NCBI GenBank assembly: GCA_963575745.1
Contig: CAUYUJ010018726.1
Coordinates: forward strand, 744,545-808,544
Source: Prorocentrum cordatum
Lineage: Eukaryota > Sar > Dinophyceae > Prorocentrales > Prorocentraceae
Direction of reading: 5' to 3'
Length of the DNA: 64,000 nt
In this document: positions 1-10,704 of the stretch, piece after piece
Numbering within the stretch: the first letter of the stretch is position 1
Layout of the letters: each line of letters begins with the position of its first letter
Notes under the pieces: model-generated
Database searches by the model: none
The model's input: only the letters and a program-made list of their open reading frames with translations
What the model was told of the DNA's origin: nothing
Position numbers and translations under genes: made by a program

Positions 1-329
1 AGCGACATTTACGCCGAGGCTAACTTTACGGGGCATATTTTGGCAGAGTTTCCTTCGGTTTCTGAGCGCGACAGGGCCGCCCAGAAAAACGCGGCTTTTA
101 AGGCGCGCCTGGGATGGGCAGACAGTTCGGGCAGAGGTCGACTTGCCTTTGGAGGGCCGTTTGCCGGAGCCCTTCGCGCCCTTCGTTTAAAAAGATCCTT
201 CTGGAGCGGGGCTGGGCCAAGAGCGCCGCGCGCGTGGGCCGTGGCTGCGGGCCCCATTTACCTCGGTAAGGATAAGGCGTTGTCCTCTTATGTCTCTGGG
301 GGCAAGTTCGAAGTCGAGTTTGGGGAAGG
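1..329. other. No recognisable gene
   Basis: The stretch is GC-rich and partly open in several frames on both strands. I see no domain, repeat or RNA signature. It may be the 5' region of the LINE that follows. Confidence 0.4.
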
Positions 330-1330
330 GTGGAGTACCTGCAACCCCCTGAGCTGGAGGAGATGTTCAACGAGCCCCAGGAGAAGCCGACGAGCAAGCT
401 CAACTCGAAGGGCAGGGGCGAGGGCGCAGAGAAGGGCAAGGGCAAGCACGCTGGCTCATCTCAGGGACAGCACCGGCCGAACAGACAGAGGAGCGATGAA
501 CAATTCGACGCTATTGCACATGCAAGTTGCACATTCGAGGGCTTGTCTTTTTTTGCAAGAGAGTGTATGGTATTTTGCAAGAACTTCCGCACGCACAACA
601 ACGAAAGGCCGGGTCAAATGTTGGGGGAATTCGTTGACGTCGATTGGGGCATTCTCTGCCTGAGCGAGACCCGCGCTGCCGATGCTGATGCTGAATTGGA
701 CGGCGGCCACCGGTTGATCGCAGAGTCAGGGGGCAAGAAGCGCGCTGGCGTAGCCCTGCGTGTTCGTGCGCGTCGCGCCCGGGGCGCGCGGAGACATCGG
801 TTTCATTTCGGGCGCGTCCTGGCCGTCGATATGAACATCAACGGAACTCTGCGCACCATCGTGGTTGTGCATTTGCCTTGCGCTGGATATTATTTGCAAG
901 GTCTTTTGTACGCGTGCGACGCTGTGAACGCAGAGATTGTCAACTCGAGGCTCGCAGGTAGAAGGCTTCTTGTAGCTGGCGATTTCAACGCGCAATGCGA
1001 CACAGGAAAAAAAGGGGGGGGCACTGCTTCAAGCATTCTGCGACGAGCACGGGCTGATTCCAGGGAACTTCTACGACCCATTTACCGACGGTGCTTCTGA
1101 ACGCGTGGACGTCATGTAGCTCTTTGGGTTTCAAGCGCCGCTTTGATTACGTATTGTGCGACTCTTGCTTAACATTTTCCTCCTGCCGCCCAGTCGACGA
1201 GTTTGACATGGGGTCAGACCATCGCGCAGTGGAAACTGCTCCCTTGATTCCTCGGGGGCGCACGCGGCAACGTCAGCGTCGCCGGAGGTTCACTTGGAAG
1301 CCAAGTGCCGGGCAAGACGGCACATATTGA
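330..1330 (+). pseudogene. LINE 1 endonuclease domain, frameshifted
   Basis: This is an APE/exonuclease-III-like endonuclease that would nick target DNA for target-primed reverse transcription. Visible motifs are ILCLSETRA (catalytic Glu region, about 650-676), VVHLPCAGY, and LLVAGDFNAQCD near 970-1005, all in the frame starting at 330. The terminal motif GSDHRAVE (about 1210-1233) lies in the frame starting at 1091. One frameshift therefore separates GDFN from SDH, at or just after the A7G8 run near 1008-1020. All catalytic residues seem present but the protein cannot be made in one piece. Confidence 0.8.
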
Positions 1331-1577
1331 GTTTATGAGGATTGCGTCGGACAGCATCTTGGGCGCGCGGGCGGATCGGGTTTGAACGGCATTGATTCTA
1401 TATTGACACAGGCGGCTGAAGAGCGCAGTCGCCCTCGGGAGCAACAACTACGGGAGCCATGGGGAGAAGAGGTGCTACGAGAGTTGCGCCGCAAACGACA
1501 ACTGACCATGGACATATCGGAAAGAGCACGGATCTCCAATCAGATCGGCAGAGAACATCGAAAATTGTTGCGGCAAT

Positions 1578-3363
1578 ATGCATTGTGACAAGCGCGCAGA
1601 AGAATATCTGCAGAAGTTCGCATGCCTGAAGAACGTGCTGGACGCGCGCAGATCCCCGACGATGCCAACCGAGAGCTGCCCTGTAGCGAGCGGGGTTTTC
1701 AAGGCATCTTTGGAAGGCGCGCTCGGCACTGGCTGCGCGCCCAGCCGCGCGCAGTGGAAGCAAGATTTCTGCAACAAAGGGCCGTGCGACATCCCTAAGT
1801 TTTCACTTTGCGAGCTTCGCCGCGCTGTCAAGAAAATGAAGCAAGGCAAGTGCGCCGACCGGAGCGGTGTAACTTTGGAGATATTTCTGCACGGTGGGCC
1901 TCTCTGGCACGACGTCCTCCTGGAAGGGCGCGACTCGCCGCTTGCTTCTGGGGTGCTTGAACCGTCTTGGCGGGCAAACGGCATGCCTCATGCTGCCAAA
2001 ATCAGGGACGCGATCTGATCTGACGAACTGGAGGCCACTTGCGATACTCAAGAGCACATATCAGATTTTGCCCAGATTGCTGTTCGCACGTCTGCATGCG
2101 CATTTAGACCGTCAACAGCATGAAGACCAAGTCGGTTTTCGACCGAACCGATCCGTCGACGACGCGGTCGTGGTTTTCGAAGAGATCTGCACGAAGACGT
2201 GGGAGTACGGAAAGCCTTTGTGGAGCGTCCGCTTGGATCTGTTTAAAGTTTTCGACCGGATCGGATATCCGACGCTGTTTGCCGCTCTGCGAGAACAGGG
2301 CGTTCCTCGCGAATACTTATTCTTGTTAATAGACGCGTGTGCGAACCAGACAGGCCAGGTGCAGGGCGGCGAAATGTTTGTCATTATTCGCGGCGTCAAA
2401 CAAGGCGACGCGTTCTCCTCCTTGCTGTTTAACGGTGGGCTTGCGCAGGCCGCGCGCACCTTCGAGCTGAAATGTCCCAGCTGCGGTTTGCGAGTTGACC
2501 CCAGCGAGCTCCTAAACATCAGGTACGCAGGCGACGTCTTGTTGTGCGCCGGGTCATCGGAAGAGGCAATGCGGATGGTCGCCACGATGTCCGCGGAACT
2601 GGGGAAGCAAGGCCTCAGCTTGAATGCAACCGAATCGAGGATTGTCACGAACGACCCGAATGTATCCCACTCCGAAGTTCCGATGGTGGTGCCGCGTGGC
2701 GACATGTCGTTCTCTGTCATGACGTGCCGTGACTTTCGCAAGTGCCTCGGCCGGAAGTTCAGCGGCAATCTGACCGGCCGTGCGGACTCTCATCTCGACT
2801 GCAGATTGGAGTGCGCTCGGGGTGGCTTCCACGCGAATAAGCAGACGCTTGCCAATGCTAACATATCGCTGCGCCTTCGGCTGAAGTGGTTCGAACCTGC
2901 GATTACTCCTACAGCTGTGTACGGCGTGGCTTCTGTGGGCATGACCAGCAGACATCGCTCGCGGTTGGCAGCCGCTCGAAACAAGATGCTTCGGATAATT
3001 GTGGGGTTCTCGAAGCTGGAGCAAGAGTGTTGGGGGGATTCGGACAGGCGTCTAAAACGCAAAATGGAGCGGGCGATGAATATATTCGCTGTCTCAGAAT
3101 GGACCGAAACAGTAGATAGAGCTCGATGGCGGTCGATGTCGCGTCTGTGCGTTTCTGGCTCGCGGCCGGCAGTTGTCATGCGATGGGCACCTGGCGGCCC
3201 CAGACGCCAGGGCAGACCCAGGACAAGGTGGACTTATTATGCGCGCAAGTTTTTGTCGTCGACAGGGTTCTTGTTGCAGAAAGCATTGCGACAAGGCGAG
3301 AGTTTTCCATGGAATGCTCTCGAGGATGAGTATTTGCAGCTTATGACCAACAGCCACACGTAA
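1578..3363 (+). pseudogene. LINE 1 reverse transcriptase, inactive
   Basis: Reverse transcriptase for a non-LTR element. The N-terminal RT region (AVKKMKQGKCADRSG) is read from 1578. The rest is a 489-codon frame from 1894 to 3363. Motifs are DQVGFRPNRSVDDA, DLFKVFDRI (motif A, usually DLSKAFDR), GVKQGDAFSSLLFN (motif B) and RYAGDVLLCA (motif C). Motif C should read YADD. Here the first catalytic aspartate is glycine (codon GGC at 2530-2532), so the enzyme should be dead even if the frameshift near 1890 were repaired. The C-terminal part (about 3100-3360) has the WR-rich, RGRPRTRW tail seen in many LINEs. Confidence 0.88.
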
Positions 3364-3488
3364 TGCGTGACGTGTGGGAGGGGTGTATTTGTCGCGCATG
3401 CGCAGTAGTCATTTGTATGTCCGCCTTTTTTGGGGGGGCGAGCCGTTCCCCGAGCTGCTCGGTCGGACGTTGCGTTGCGTTGCGTGCG

Positions 3489-4020
3489 CATAATCGAAGT
3501 AGCACGCGCGTCGCCGTAACAGGCGGGCGGCGGCTCGGGCGGGCGGGCCCTAATGGGCGGCCGGCCGGCCGGCGGGCGGGGCCCCGGAGGGCGGGCGGGT
3601 CGGGCGGGCGGAACATTACAGTATGACGCGTAATCATGGTAGTACGCGCGTCACCGTAACGGGCGGGCGGCGGCTCGGGCGGGCGGGCCCTAACGGGCGG
3701 GCGGGTCGGGCGGCGGGCAAGGCCCCAGAAGGCGGGCGGGCGGCGGGTCGGGCGGGCGGGACATTAAAGTATGACGCATAATCGAGGCAACACTCGTGTC
3801 GCCCAAACGGGCGGACGGCGGCTCGGGCAGGCGGACCCTAACGGGCGGGCTGGTCGGGCGGCGGGCGGGACCCTAAACGGCGGGCGGGCGGCGGGTCGGG
3901 CGGGCGTGACATAACAGTATAACGCATCATCGAGGTAGCACGCGTGCCACCCTAACTGGAGGACGGCGGGTCGGGCGAGCGGACCCTAACAAGCGGCCAT
4001 GTCGGGCGGCGGGCGGGCCC
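3489..4020. repeat. Tandem repeat, unit about 140-148 bp
   Basis: About 3.5 copies start at 3489, 3629, 3777 and 3925. Each opens with a less GC-rich block (ATAATCGAGGTAGCACGCG-like) and continues with GGGCGGGCGGCGG runs and a CCCTAACGGGCGG motif. The copies differ by substitutions and small indels. The region is extremely G-rich on +. Confidence 0.85.
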
Positions 4021-4097
4021 AATGCTACTATTGCTTCTACACCATAACGCCGTAGCGCCCGAACACCGCAACGCCCTAACACCCGAACGCCCGAACA

Positions 4098-4420
4098 CCC
4101 TAGGACCGGTTCCACCGAGGACCGGTTCCGCCGAAGGCCGGTTCCGCCGAAGAACGTGGTTCCGCCGAGGACCTGTTCCGCCGAGGACTGCAGTTCCGCC
4201 GCCTCGGGCGGCAAGAGCGCCCCCGTTTGAGAGTTCGCGACGGCGGAACAGGACCCAGCGGAACAGGACCAGCAGAACAGGACTGGCGGAACAAGACGGG
4301 GCAGGTCCGGGCGGAGCAGGACCGGGCGGAACAGGACTGGGCGGAAGTGGACTTCGGCGGAACAGGACCTTGCGGAACGGGACCGGCGGAACAGGACCTC
4401 GGCGGAAGTGGTCCGGTCCT
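4098..4420. repeat. Inverted minisatellite (GTTCCGCCGAGG / CCTCGGCGGAAC)
   Basis: Imperfect units of about 15-18 bp reading GGTTCCGCCGAGGACC occupy 4098-4200. Their reverse complement (GGCGGAACAGGACC-type units) occupies about 4236-4415. The two halves could fold into a long imperfect hairpin. ORFs here are repeat artefacts. Confidence 0.75.
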
Positions 4421-4558
4421 TTTTTGACCATGGCGTCACGATCTGCGTGGAGGGCGCCACCGATTTTTCAAACAATTGGAGATGCCCCTAGTGAAACGGC
4501 CAAAACATCCGCGGACCGGCATCAACGAACCGGCTCTGAGTTTGATTCCTTCTGAGAG

Positions 4559-4692
4559 ATGCGTACGATAATATATGTATGTGTATACATGTATGTATGT
4601 ATGTATGCATGCATGCATGCATGCATGTATGTATGTATGTATGTATGTTTGCATGTGTGTATGTATGTGCATGTATATGTATATGTATGTGC

Positions 4693-4752
<60 letters not shown>

Positions 4753-4895
4753 GCATGATTGTGTATATGTATATGTATATGTAGATGTAGATGTAGATGT
4801 AGATGTAGATGTAGATGTACATGTATATGTATATGTATATGTATATATGTATATATGTATGCATATATGAATATGTATATATATATAGGTGTATA

Positions 4896-4928
<33 letters not shown>

Positions 4929-5140
4929 AGATGTATATGTATATGTATATGCATGTGCATATGTATATGTATATGTACATGTATATGTATATCTATATGT
5001 GCATGTATATGTGTGTATACATGCATGCATGTATGTATGTATGTATGTATACATACATACGCTTGTGTATGTAGGTATGTGTGTATGTATCTGTATATAT
5101 ATATACATACACATGTATGTCATGGGCGTTCGGGTCCCTA
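4559..5140. repeat. TATG/TGTATA microsatellite
   Basis: About 580 bp of (ATGT)n, (ATATGT)n and (AGATGT)n with short interruptions. All reading frames on both strands look open because the repeat lacks stops; none is a gene. Confidence 0.95.
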
Positions 5141-6350
5141 GGCCCAAGGGCGGAACATTTTCTTCCTGCCCCAGTGCCCGCGGAGACGGGGGCAAGATTT
5201 AGCCAAGTTGTTTTATTGTCCGTCCTCCGTCATTCATCGCTCCTCCTTCACGTGCTCGGCCAGCCAGCGTGACAGCGCGTGCATTCTGTTTCAAGGCAGA
5301 TTACTGTCCGTCCCTTGGCGATGTTTGTTTCCCCTGTGTATGATCTGCCTGCCGGTGTGACGCGTGCCCTCTGTCTTACCGCACCCTCCTGCCACCCAAC
5401 CTCACACCTCCCCATCTCTCCCCCTTCCTTCCCTCCCCCCTACTACTATCCAATCCATTCCACTCCACTCCACTCCACTCCACCCCATTCCTCCCCATTT
5501 CCTTCCATTCTATTCCTCCCCACTCCTTCCCACCCCGCCCCACCCCTGATCACTTCTTCCCATTCCTCCCCACCCCACCCTCCCCATGCCTTTGCATTCC
5601 TCTGTGACATTTTCGATTCTTTTCCACTCCGATTTCCTTGCGTCTTTCCATTCTTCCCCGTGCACAGTAACGGGGGTAGGTTCCCGAGCGTGAGACGTTC
5701 TGCGCGGTGGGGTAAGTTTGCTGCAAACGTAGCGACTGCAAGCGGCTATGTTTATGGCTCACCGCAAGCCGCGAGCTCCGCTGCAGGATCCGAGAGCGCT
5801 CCTGCCCGCCAAAATCATCGCGTGTTGACTGCCCCCCAGATGTTGAGTGACAGAGGGCGGATGGAGTCCCTGGAAGAGGGGTCGGAACATAACAGAGAGA
5901 GTAAGAGGGGGAGGGAGCGGGAGAGGGGCGAGGGAGACGGATAGGGAGGTTGTTATACGTTGTTTTGAAGGTTGTTGTGCCTTTCCTTTGGCTTGGGCCG
6001 GAGCCACAGCATGTGACTGCATCTCATTGCTTCGTCGTCGTTGTCATATTCATCCTCTTATCTTCTTTTTGCTAATCCCTCGAATAGTGGACTGTTTGTT
6101 TATTGCTTGGGGCATGGCGGGCGTCATGGCCCCCGCCCCCCCCCCCCCTCTATGACGTAACGCTCCCCCCCCCCCAGTGCGCTCTGGGTACTGCCGCCGT
6201 GCGCGTGGGGATCCGCATAAGTGTCCGCATCGAGATCCGCACGGGAGTCCGGTCCGCAGTCGTCGTCCTCGTCCTCGTCCTCGTCCTCGGTCCTGACCAG
6301 CCAGGCGTCCAGGATCAGATCACGAGGGTCATGAGCCCAAGCCGCGCGAT
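5141..6350. other. No recognisable gene; pyrimidine-rich tract
   Basis: About 5400-5600 is an imperfect CCACT/CCATTC/CCCC pyrimidine tract. 5860-5945 is purine-rich. 6130-6175 holds long C runs. I recognise no domain. A 36-bp segment at 6296-6331 is repeated at 16071-16106 and may belong to the 5' end of the copia element. Confidence 0.5.
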
Positions 6351-6390
6351 GTTACCTGCCACAAATCGGGCGACACTGCACGGATTTACC

Positions 6391-6720
6391 ATGACGTGCC
6401 AGGTGTGCCAACGCCCAGCGACCGAGCCAGCCACGTGCTCTAAATGCGGGAAGCTCGGACACGTCCAATGCCCGGGGCTGGAATTTTTCCAGGAGGTCCG
6501 AGTATTCCGATTCCTCTCCCCAGGTACGGCGCCAGGAATGGCAGAAGCTCTACCTCCACCAGCTGGCCCCGTGGAAAGACCGAGCCGCGGCGGCCACGGG
6601 CGCATCCGCAGCGGTCGGCACAGCGATCGGTGGAGCAGCAGCCCTTGTCGTAGGCAGCACGGTCGACCTGGCGGAGGGCATGGTTGCGGGAGCTATGAAT
6701 TGGGGGTGGACAGAACCCCC
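6391..6720 (+). pseudogene. Copia element: N-terminal zinc-finger segment
   Basis: The reading frame from 6103 contains CQVCQRPATEPATCSKCGK followed by LGHVQC, a C-x2-C-x8-C-x2-C-x4-H-x2-C pattern like a small zinc-binding finger at the start of some dinoflagellate copia polyproteins. After about 6500 the sensible reading moves to another frame. There a WQKLYLHQLAPWKDRA segment is followed by an Ala/Gly-rich, possibly membrane-inserting stretch (about 6590-6700). Function is unknown; assignment to the element rests on position and on my memory of related polyproteins. Confidence 0.5.
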
Positions 6721-7157
6721 AACAGTGACACGTCGATTAGTGAATTGTCCGTTTTCGGTTCTCGAGAGGGCGCCGTGGCCGTTGTTTTCCAGGCTTGCGC
6801 CCGCCAGGTTTGGGCCTCAGGTCGTTTTCACTAAACCACGTTTTGCTAAAGGGGGGTCTGTCCATCCCCGAATGAACACCACCGCGCCTGATCACGCTCC
6901 AGCTCTTTGTGACCAGCCCGCGCAGCCAACGCTACCAACACCTCCACCAGCACGCCCTGAGCCAAGACCCTCAAGACCACGGGCCGGCTCTGTAGGCAGG
7001 ATGCCGGATGGTGGCGGACATTGCTTGGCCTGCCACACGGCCAACCCCGGCCACACTGCCCACCTGCGGAGGGGCGATTGCGCGGGATTCGCTGGGATGT
7101 GTTATTTTGGCAGGAAGGCCCGCTCGGGCGCCTCAGCTCTAGGTCAGACGCCGGCTG

Positions 7158-7260
7158 CGGGATTGGCACCCGCGCCGGCCCCGGCGGGATCGGGGCCCGC
7201 GCCGGCCGCAACGGGATCGGCACCCGCGCTGGCCTCAGCGGGATCGGTACCCGCACTTAT
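7158..7260 (+). repeat. 27-bp hairpin repeat, cluster 1
   Basis: Four units with the core GCGGGATCGGCACCCGC start (at CGGGAT) at 7158, 7185, 7212 and 7239, exactly 27 bp apart. GCGGG and CCCGC can pair, so each unit is a small hairpin. In the host frame each encodes nine residues. Confidence 0.9.
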
Positions 7261-7763
7261 TGGACATCAGGGGGATGACGGTGTAGAGGGGCAGCTGGGA
7301 ATCACCAGCGGCGCATCTTTCGCGAGCGCCGAGGAGGCCCAACCTGCCTCACCATGTGGGGCTGGTCAGCCGCAGCACCTAGTACCATGTACACTGGGTC
7401 TCGCCAGCTCCACTGGCATGCCCGGGGCGGTCGTAGAATGTCGTCTTGATCGTCGTCTTGATCATCATGATGGCGCTGAGCATCCTGATCCTGCAGCGCT
7501 GTCTCACACAGACAACTCGCCACGGACGCTCATTGACAATATAGAGAAATTGGAGCTTGCAGTGTCTCACTTGGATCATGCGCAGGCGAATGCGCAGGCC
7601 CGAACCGACAGCATCGCGTCGAGGGTGGACCTCGTCGAGGTGGTGGTGAGCAGCTGGAACGAGCAGTCATGGGAGCAAATGCCGGCTGACGAGGATCAGC
7701 ACTTACGGGCTTCTGGAATGTATATTCCTGAGGCCGCGCCCCCGTCGTTCGCACCTGGACTGG

Positions 7764-7875
7764 CGGGATCGGCACCCGCTATAGCTGCAGGAGGGTCGAC
7801 GCCAGCCTCGGGGTCGGTACCCGGGCTGGCCATAGCGGGATCGGTGCCCGCAGCGGGATCGGTACCCGCAGTAGT
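7764..7875 (+). repeat. 27-bp hairpin repeat, cluster 2
   Basis: Units start at 7764, 7809 (variant CGGGGTCGG), 7836 and 7854. Spacings are 45, 27 and 18 bp, all multiples of nine. The same GCGGG-loop-CCCGC hairpin core is present. Confidence 0.85.
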
Positions 7876-8512
7876 TGAGCAATATTGCCTTGCGGACTTC
7901 ACTACGCCGCCCGGCGGATGCACGCCTAGGTTGGAAGGTGCGGAGTGGACAGATGACAGGCCGCTGATGCCGTCAAATTTTACTGCTCTGGAGCAGTCCA
8001 GGACCGGCGGGGCGCCTTCGCAGACCCAGCACCATGGATTGCCGAACTTCAGGGGCCAGTCCTCTCATGGATTCCCGAGGCCAGACGCGATGGCCCAAGG
8101 AGCCCTCAACAGTCCCGTGCACTCTGGGGGCACGGGTTCCAGTCGAATCTGAAGTAAGCGCAAGGGGAGCTCAGGATACAGGTATCGACATCCCCCCTGG
8201 ACTCGCGTTTCTCTCAAGAACTCTGCATTCGGCGACGGGTGCTGGACGGGCAGCAGCGTCAGGACAAGGCACCGCAGGCCAGGCAGAGAACGCAACCCAG
8301 GCGCAGCAGCTCACGAGCATCGGCGGCACCTTCGCCGACGGAGCTGCGCCGAGAAGCTTCGACAATGTGTTCTCGTACTTTGAACGTAGTGCTGTCCGGG
8401 AGCCTGCAAGCGGTGGCCGACGCCCAGGTCTCGGCTCTGCTGGCGGCTGCGCCGGTTCATCTCCGGATGCCGGCCGAAACGTAGGTCTTTAGTCTCTCGT
8501 CAGAAGTCGGAG

Positions 8513-9480
8513 TTGCAAGTGCCAGGGCAAACTCTTTCCACTGCAGAGTTGAACATGATCTTGAAGGCTACGCAGTCCTACGCGGGGGAGTTCCCAGGCA
8601 TTGTTTTGGGGGGCCCCGCAGAGAGGGCTGAGCAGCTCCAGAAGTGGAGGTGCGTAGTAGGTCAGGACTTGGAGGCAGGCGGACCGCGCGTCACGCAGCG
8701 GTGGGGGTGGTGCTGGCAGGTCGCTCAGGACACGCAGACCGTGTACCTCCAGGCCCCCATCATGAGCATGGAGACCATCAGGGTGCAGCCCAGGATTCCC
8801 CCGAAGTGGCAACTATTGGAAACTGGGATCAAGCCTCGCTTGGTCGCGGCACTGCCGCAGACTCTGAAGAAGCAGTTGACGGAGCGAGGAGTGCAAGGCC
8901 TCAAAGATGAAGTCCAAGACATATTGCTCTTGATTTTGAAGACCTGCGGGCCCAGCGCTGCAGACGAGAAATCCGCGGTCCTCAAGCAGCTTGCGGGCCC
9001 GACTCCGCGCAGCAAGCCGGAATCTGCACAGAGAGAGTTGCAACGGTTCTGGCGCGCAGCCAGGCGTTGCAACGAGCTCCGCATGAACTTCCCGGACGCG
9101 ACTGTCCCTTGCGCGGCCGTGCGAAGCATATATGCCAATGCGCTGTGCCAAGGGGGCGACAACTTCAAACTACGGTGGATGCAGCTGGAGAATTCGTTGA
9201 ACTTCCCTCGCGTGATCACCGTCGCCGCCATAAAAGAAGCGACCGCCTTCGCCGAGGGGGAACTGTCGCTCCTTGCTCTTCAAGGCTTGATCGGGCGCCA
9301 ATTCCGGCCCCCACTCGCTGATGCCCTAAGGCGACGGGCAGCCCAGAAGAAGGAGGGGGAGAAAAAAAGGGCCGCTGCAGCGAACGACGCGAGCCAGACG
9401 GAGAAGGATGAGGAGGGGGACGACGACGAATGGGTGGCGGAGGAGGTAAGACAGGAGGCGGAGGAGGTAAGACAGGGGCG
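8513..9480 (+). pseudogene. Copia element: Gag capsid-like region
   Basis: The frame from 8513 encodes a Gag-like protein without enzyme motifs: a W-rich start (RWGWCWQVAQDTQTVYLQAP), a helical middle (LKKQLTERGVQGLKDEVQDI, then WRAARRCNELRMNFPD), and an acidic/basic tail after 9330. Gag would form the particle that packages element RNA. The frame remains open to 10093, but after about 9430 the sensible reading (zinc knuckle) is in the +1 frame starting at 9430, so there is a frameshift in the GGA-rich stretch near 9415-9480. Start codon uncertain. Confidence 0.6.
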
Positions 9481-9807
9481 AAAGAGAAAGACGGGCCTGC
9501 AGGAGCAGCAGAGACCAAGCTCTCCACGACTTCTTCGAAGTGGGCGCTTCCGTGCAGGGATTGGACGCAAGGCAAGTGCGCGCGGGGGATCTCGCGTCAT
9601 TTCCGGCACGATGGCATCCCCACAGACGCTGGCAGATGTTACATATGCGGCGAGGCGGGCCACGCCACCAAGGAGAGCGCCGCGCCCAGAGGTGCCAAAT
9701 ATCCACGCTGCGCGAAGAATTGGGAGGCACGCCGGACTCGGCGCGACAAGGCGACCGCCGACGCAGCAGACAAAGGCAAAGGACAGAAAGGCAAAGGAGG
9801 CAAGTAA
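9430..9807 (+). pseudogene. Copia element: nucleocapsid zinc-knuckle segment
   Basis: This frame contains CRDWTQGKCARG and then CYICGEAGHATKES at about 9637-9678. The second is a C-x2-C-x4-H-x4-C zinc knuckle whose last cysteine is serine, so metal binding is probably impaired. A Lys/Gly-rich tail (KGKGQKGKGGK) follows and ends at TAA 9805-9807, next to a G13 run at 9817-9830 where another frame change is likely. Confidence 0.65.
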
Positions 9808-10074
9808 GGAAAAGGCGGGGGGGGGGGGGGGAACACGCCAACCGAGAACCGACAGAGCCTGGGTCGCAGCAGCGAATGCGGAAGAGTCTGCATTCCCCAA
9901 GGGGCCCGTCGGCCTCGACTCTTGGGCCAATGTGGGCCTAGTGCAGAGGCCACCCAGCGAGGCCACGGAGAAGTGGGCGGACACTCTTCGACTTGCATCG
10001 GGCCCGTGCAAATGCGAGACCAGCGTGGGCCCGATGGGCATCCCCATGCTGAATCCAGGCCACAGGGCGACAAC

Positions 10075-10260
10075 ATCGACCTCCCGCCTTTGACCTGGTT
10101 GTGGAGCAGGGGGCGCAAGTACGGCATGGAAGACTCAGGCCCGACTTTCGCGACACCCAAGGGCACCAATCTACAGGTGAAGCTGTGGGGCACGTTGCCA
10201 CACCTCTCGGGCAACGATGTGGAGCGTCAGGGAGTTACCGGGCGAGGACGCCCCGGGCGG
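10075..10260 (+). pseudogene. Copia element: aspartic protease remnant
   Basis: The frame containing LPPLTWLWSRGRKY continues with MEDSGPTFATPKGTNLQVKL and LWGTLPHLS. DSG (10132-10140) is the expected retroviral-type protease active-site motif (DSGAT in most copia elements; here DSGPT). Upstream residues WANVGLVQRPPSEATEKWAD (about 9928) belong to the same domain but lie in the 8513 frame, so a frameshift falls near 10070. Confidence 0.55.
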
Positions 10261-10502
10261 GAACGGCGAGATCTCAACCCCGATCGCGTCCACGGCGATC
10301 GTAGCAAGAAGAAGCGCCGCGGCTGGAATACGCCGCGCCCCGGACTACCTCGACGGCTCCCTGCAGGAAAAAGGGCGCGGTTGTCTCGGCGCGCTGGTAC
10401 AGGGCGATGCCCGCGGAGCACTACGCCGACCAGTCGGACTACATCACGCCGGACATGTGGAAGGCCACCTCGGACACTTCCACAGCCAAGGACCACGAGT
10501 CC

Positions 10503-10652
10503 GACGCGTCACGGAATGCCCCCTCGAGGCTGCCGCGGTTTCCGCCCCCGGGCGCCGCCGGGGACGACCGCGAGTTCGACGCGTCACGGAATGCCCCCTC
10601 GAGCTCGCCACGGTTTCCGCCCCCTGGCGCCGACCACGATGACCGCGACGAC
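10503..10652 (+). repeat. 75-bp tandem duplication
   Basis: Two copies, at 10503-10577 and 10578-10652, share GACGCGTCACGGAATGCCCC and the following CTCGAG...CGGTTTCCGCCCCC. They are in frame in the 10407-10703 reading (DASRNAPS...PRFPPPGA twice). Confidence 0.9.
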
Positions 10653-10704
10653 GAGTTGAAGGCGCAGCTGGCTGCCCCAGAACCGACCGCTCTGTGGGAG
10701 TAGT

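Larger units (their letters stand above)
330..3363 (+). mobile_element. LINE-type retrotransposon 1 (decayed)
   Basis: This is a non-LTR retrotransposon remnant with an APE-type endonuclease (about 580-1240), a linker (about 1380-1860) and a reverse transcriptase with C-terminal region (about 1800-3363). The coding sequence is split over three frames: frame 3 to about 1010, frame 2 at 1091-1330 and again 1382-1588, frame 3 at 1578-1890, and frame 1 from 1894 to the TAA at 3361. The first break lies at an A/G homopolymer near 1010-1020. No poly-A tail or target duplication is visible. The C-terminal RGRPRTRW motif resembles that of RTE-like and related LINEs. No RNase H domain is visible. Confidence 0.85.
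6680..8152 (+). pseudogene. Copia element: proline-rich N-terminal polyprotein region
   Basis: A 490-codon open frame rich in Ala, Pro and Gly. Near 7017-7080 it holds a Cys/His cluster (GHCLACHTANPGHTAHL then GDC) that may bind zinc. Two blocks of the 27-bp repeat (7158-7260 and 7764-7875) are read here as nonapeptides of type AGSAPAPAA. About 7530-7680 has a helical, coiled-coil-like composition (IEKLELAVSHLDHAQANAQA). No enzymatic domain is visible. It ends 360 bp before the Gag frame, so a frameshift separates them. Confidence 0.5.
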
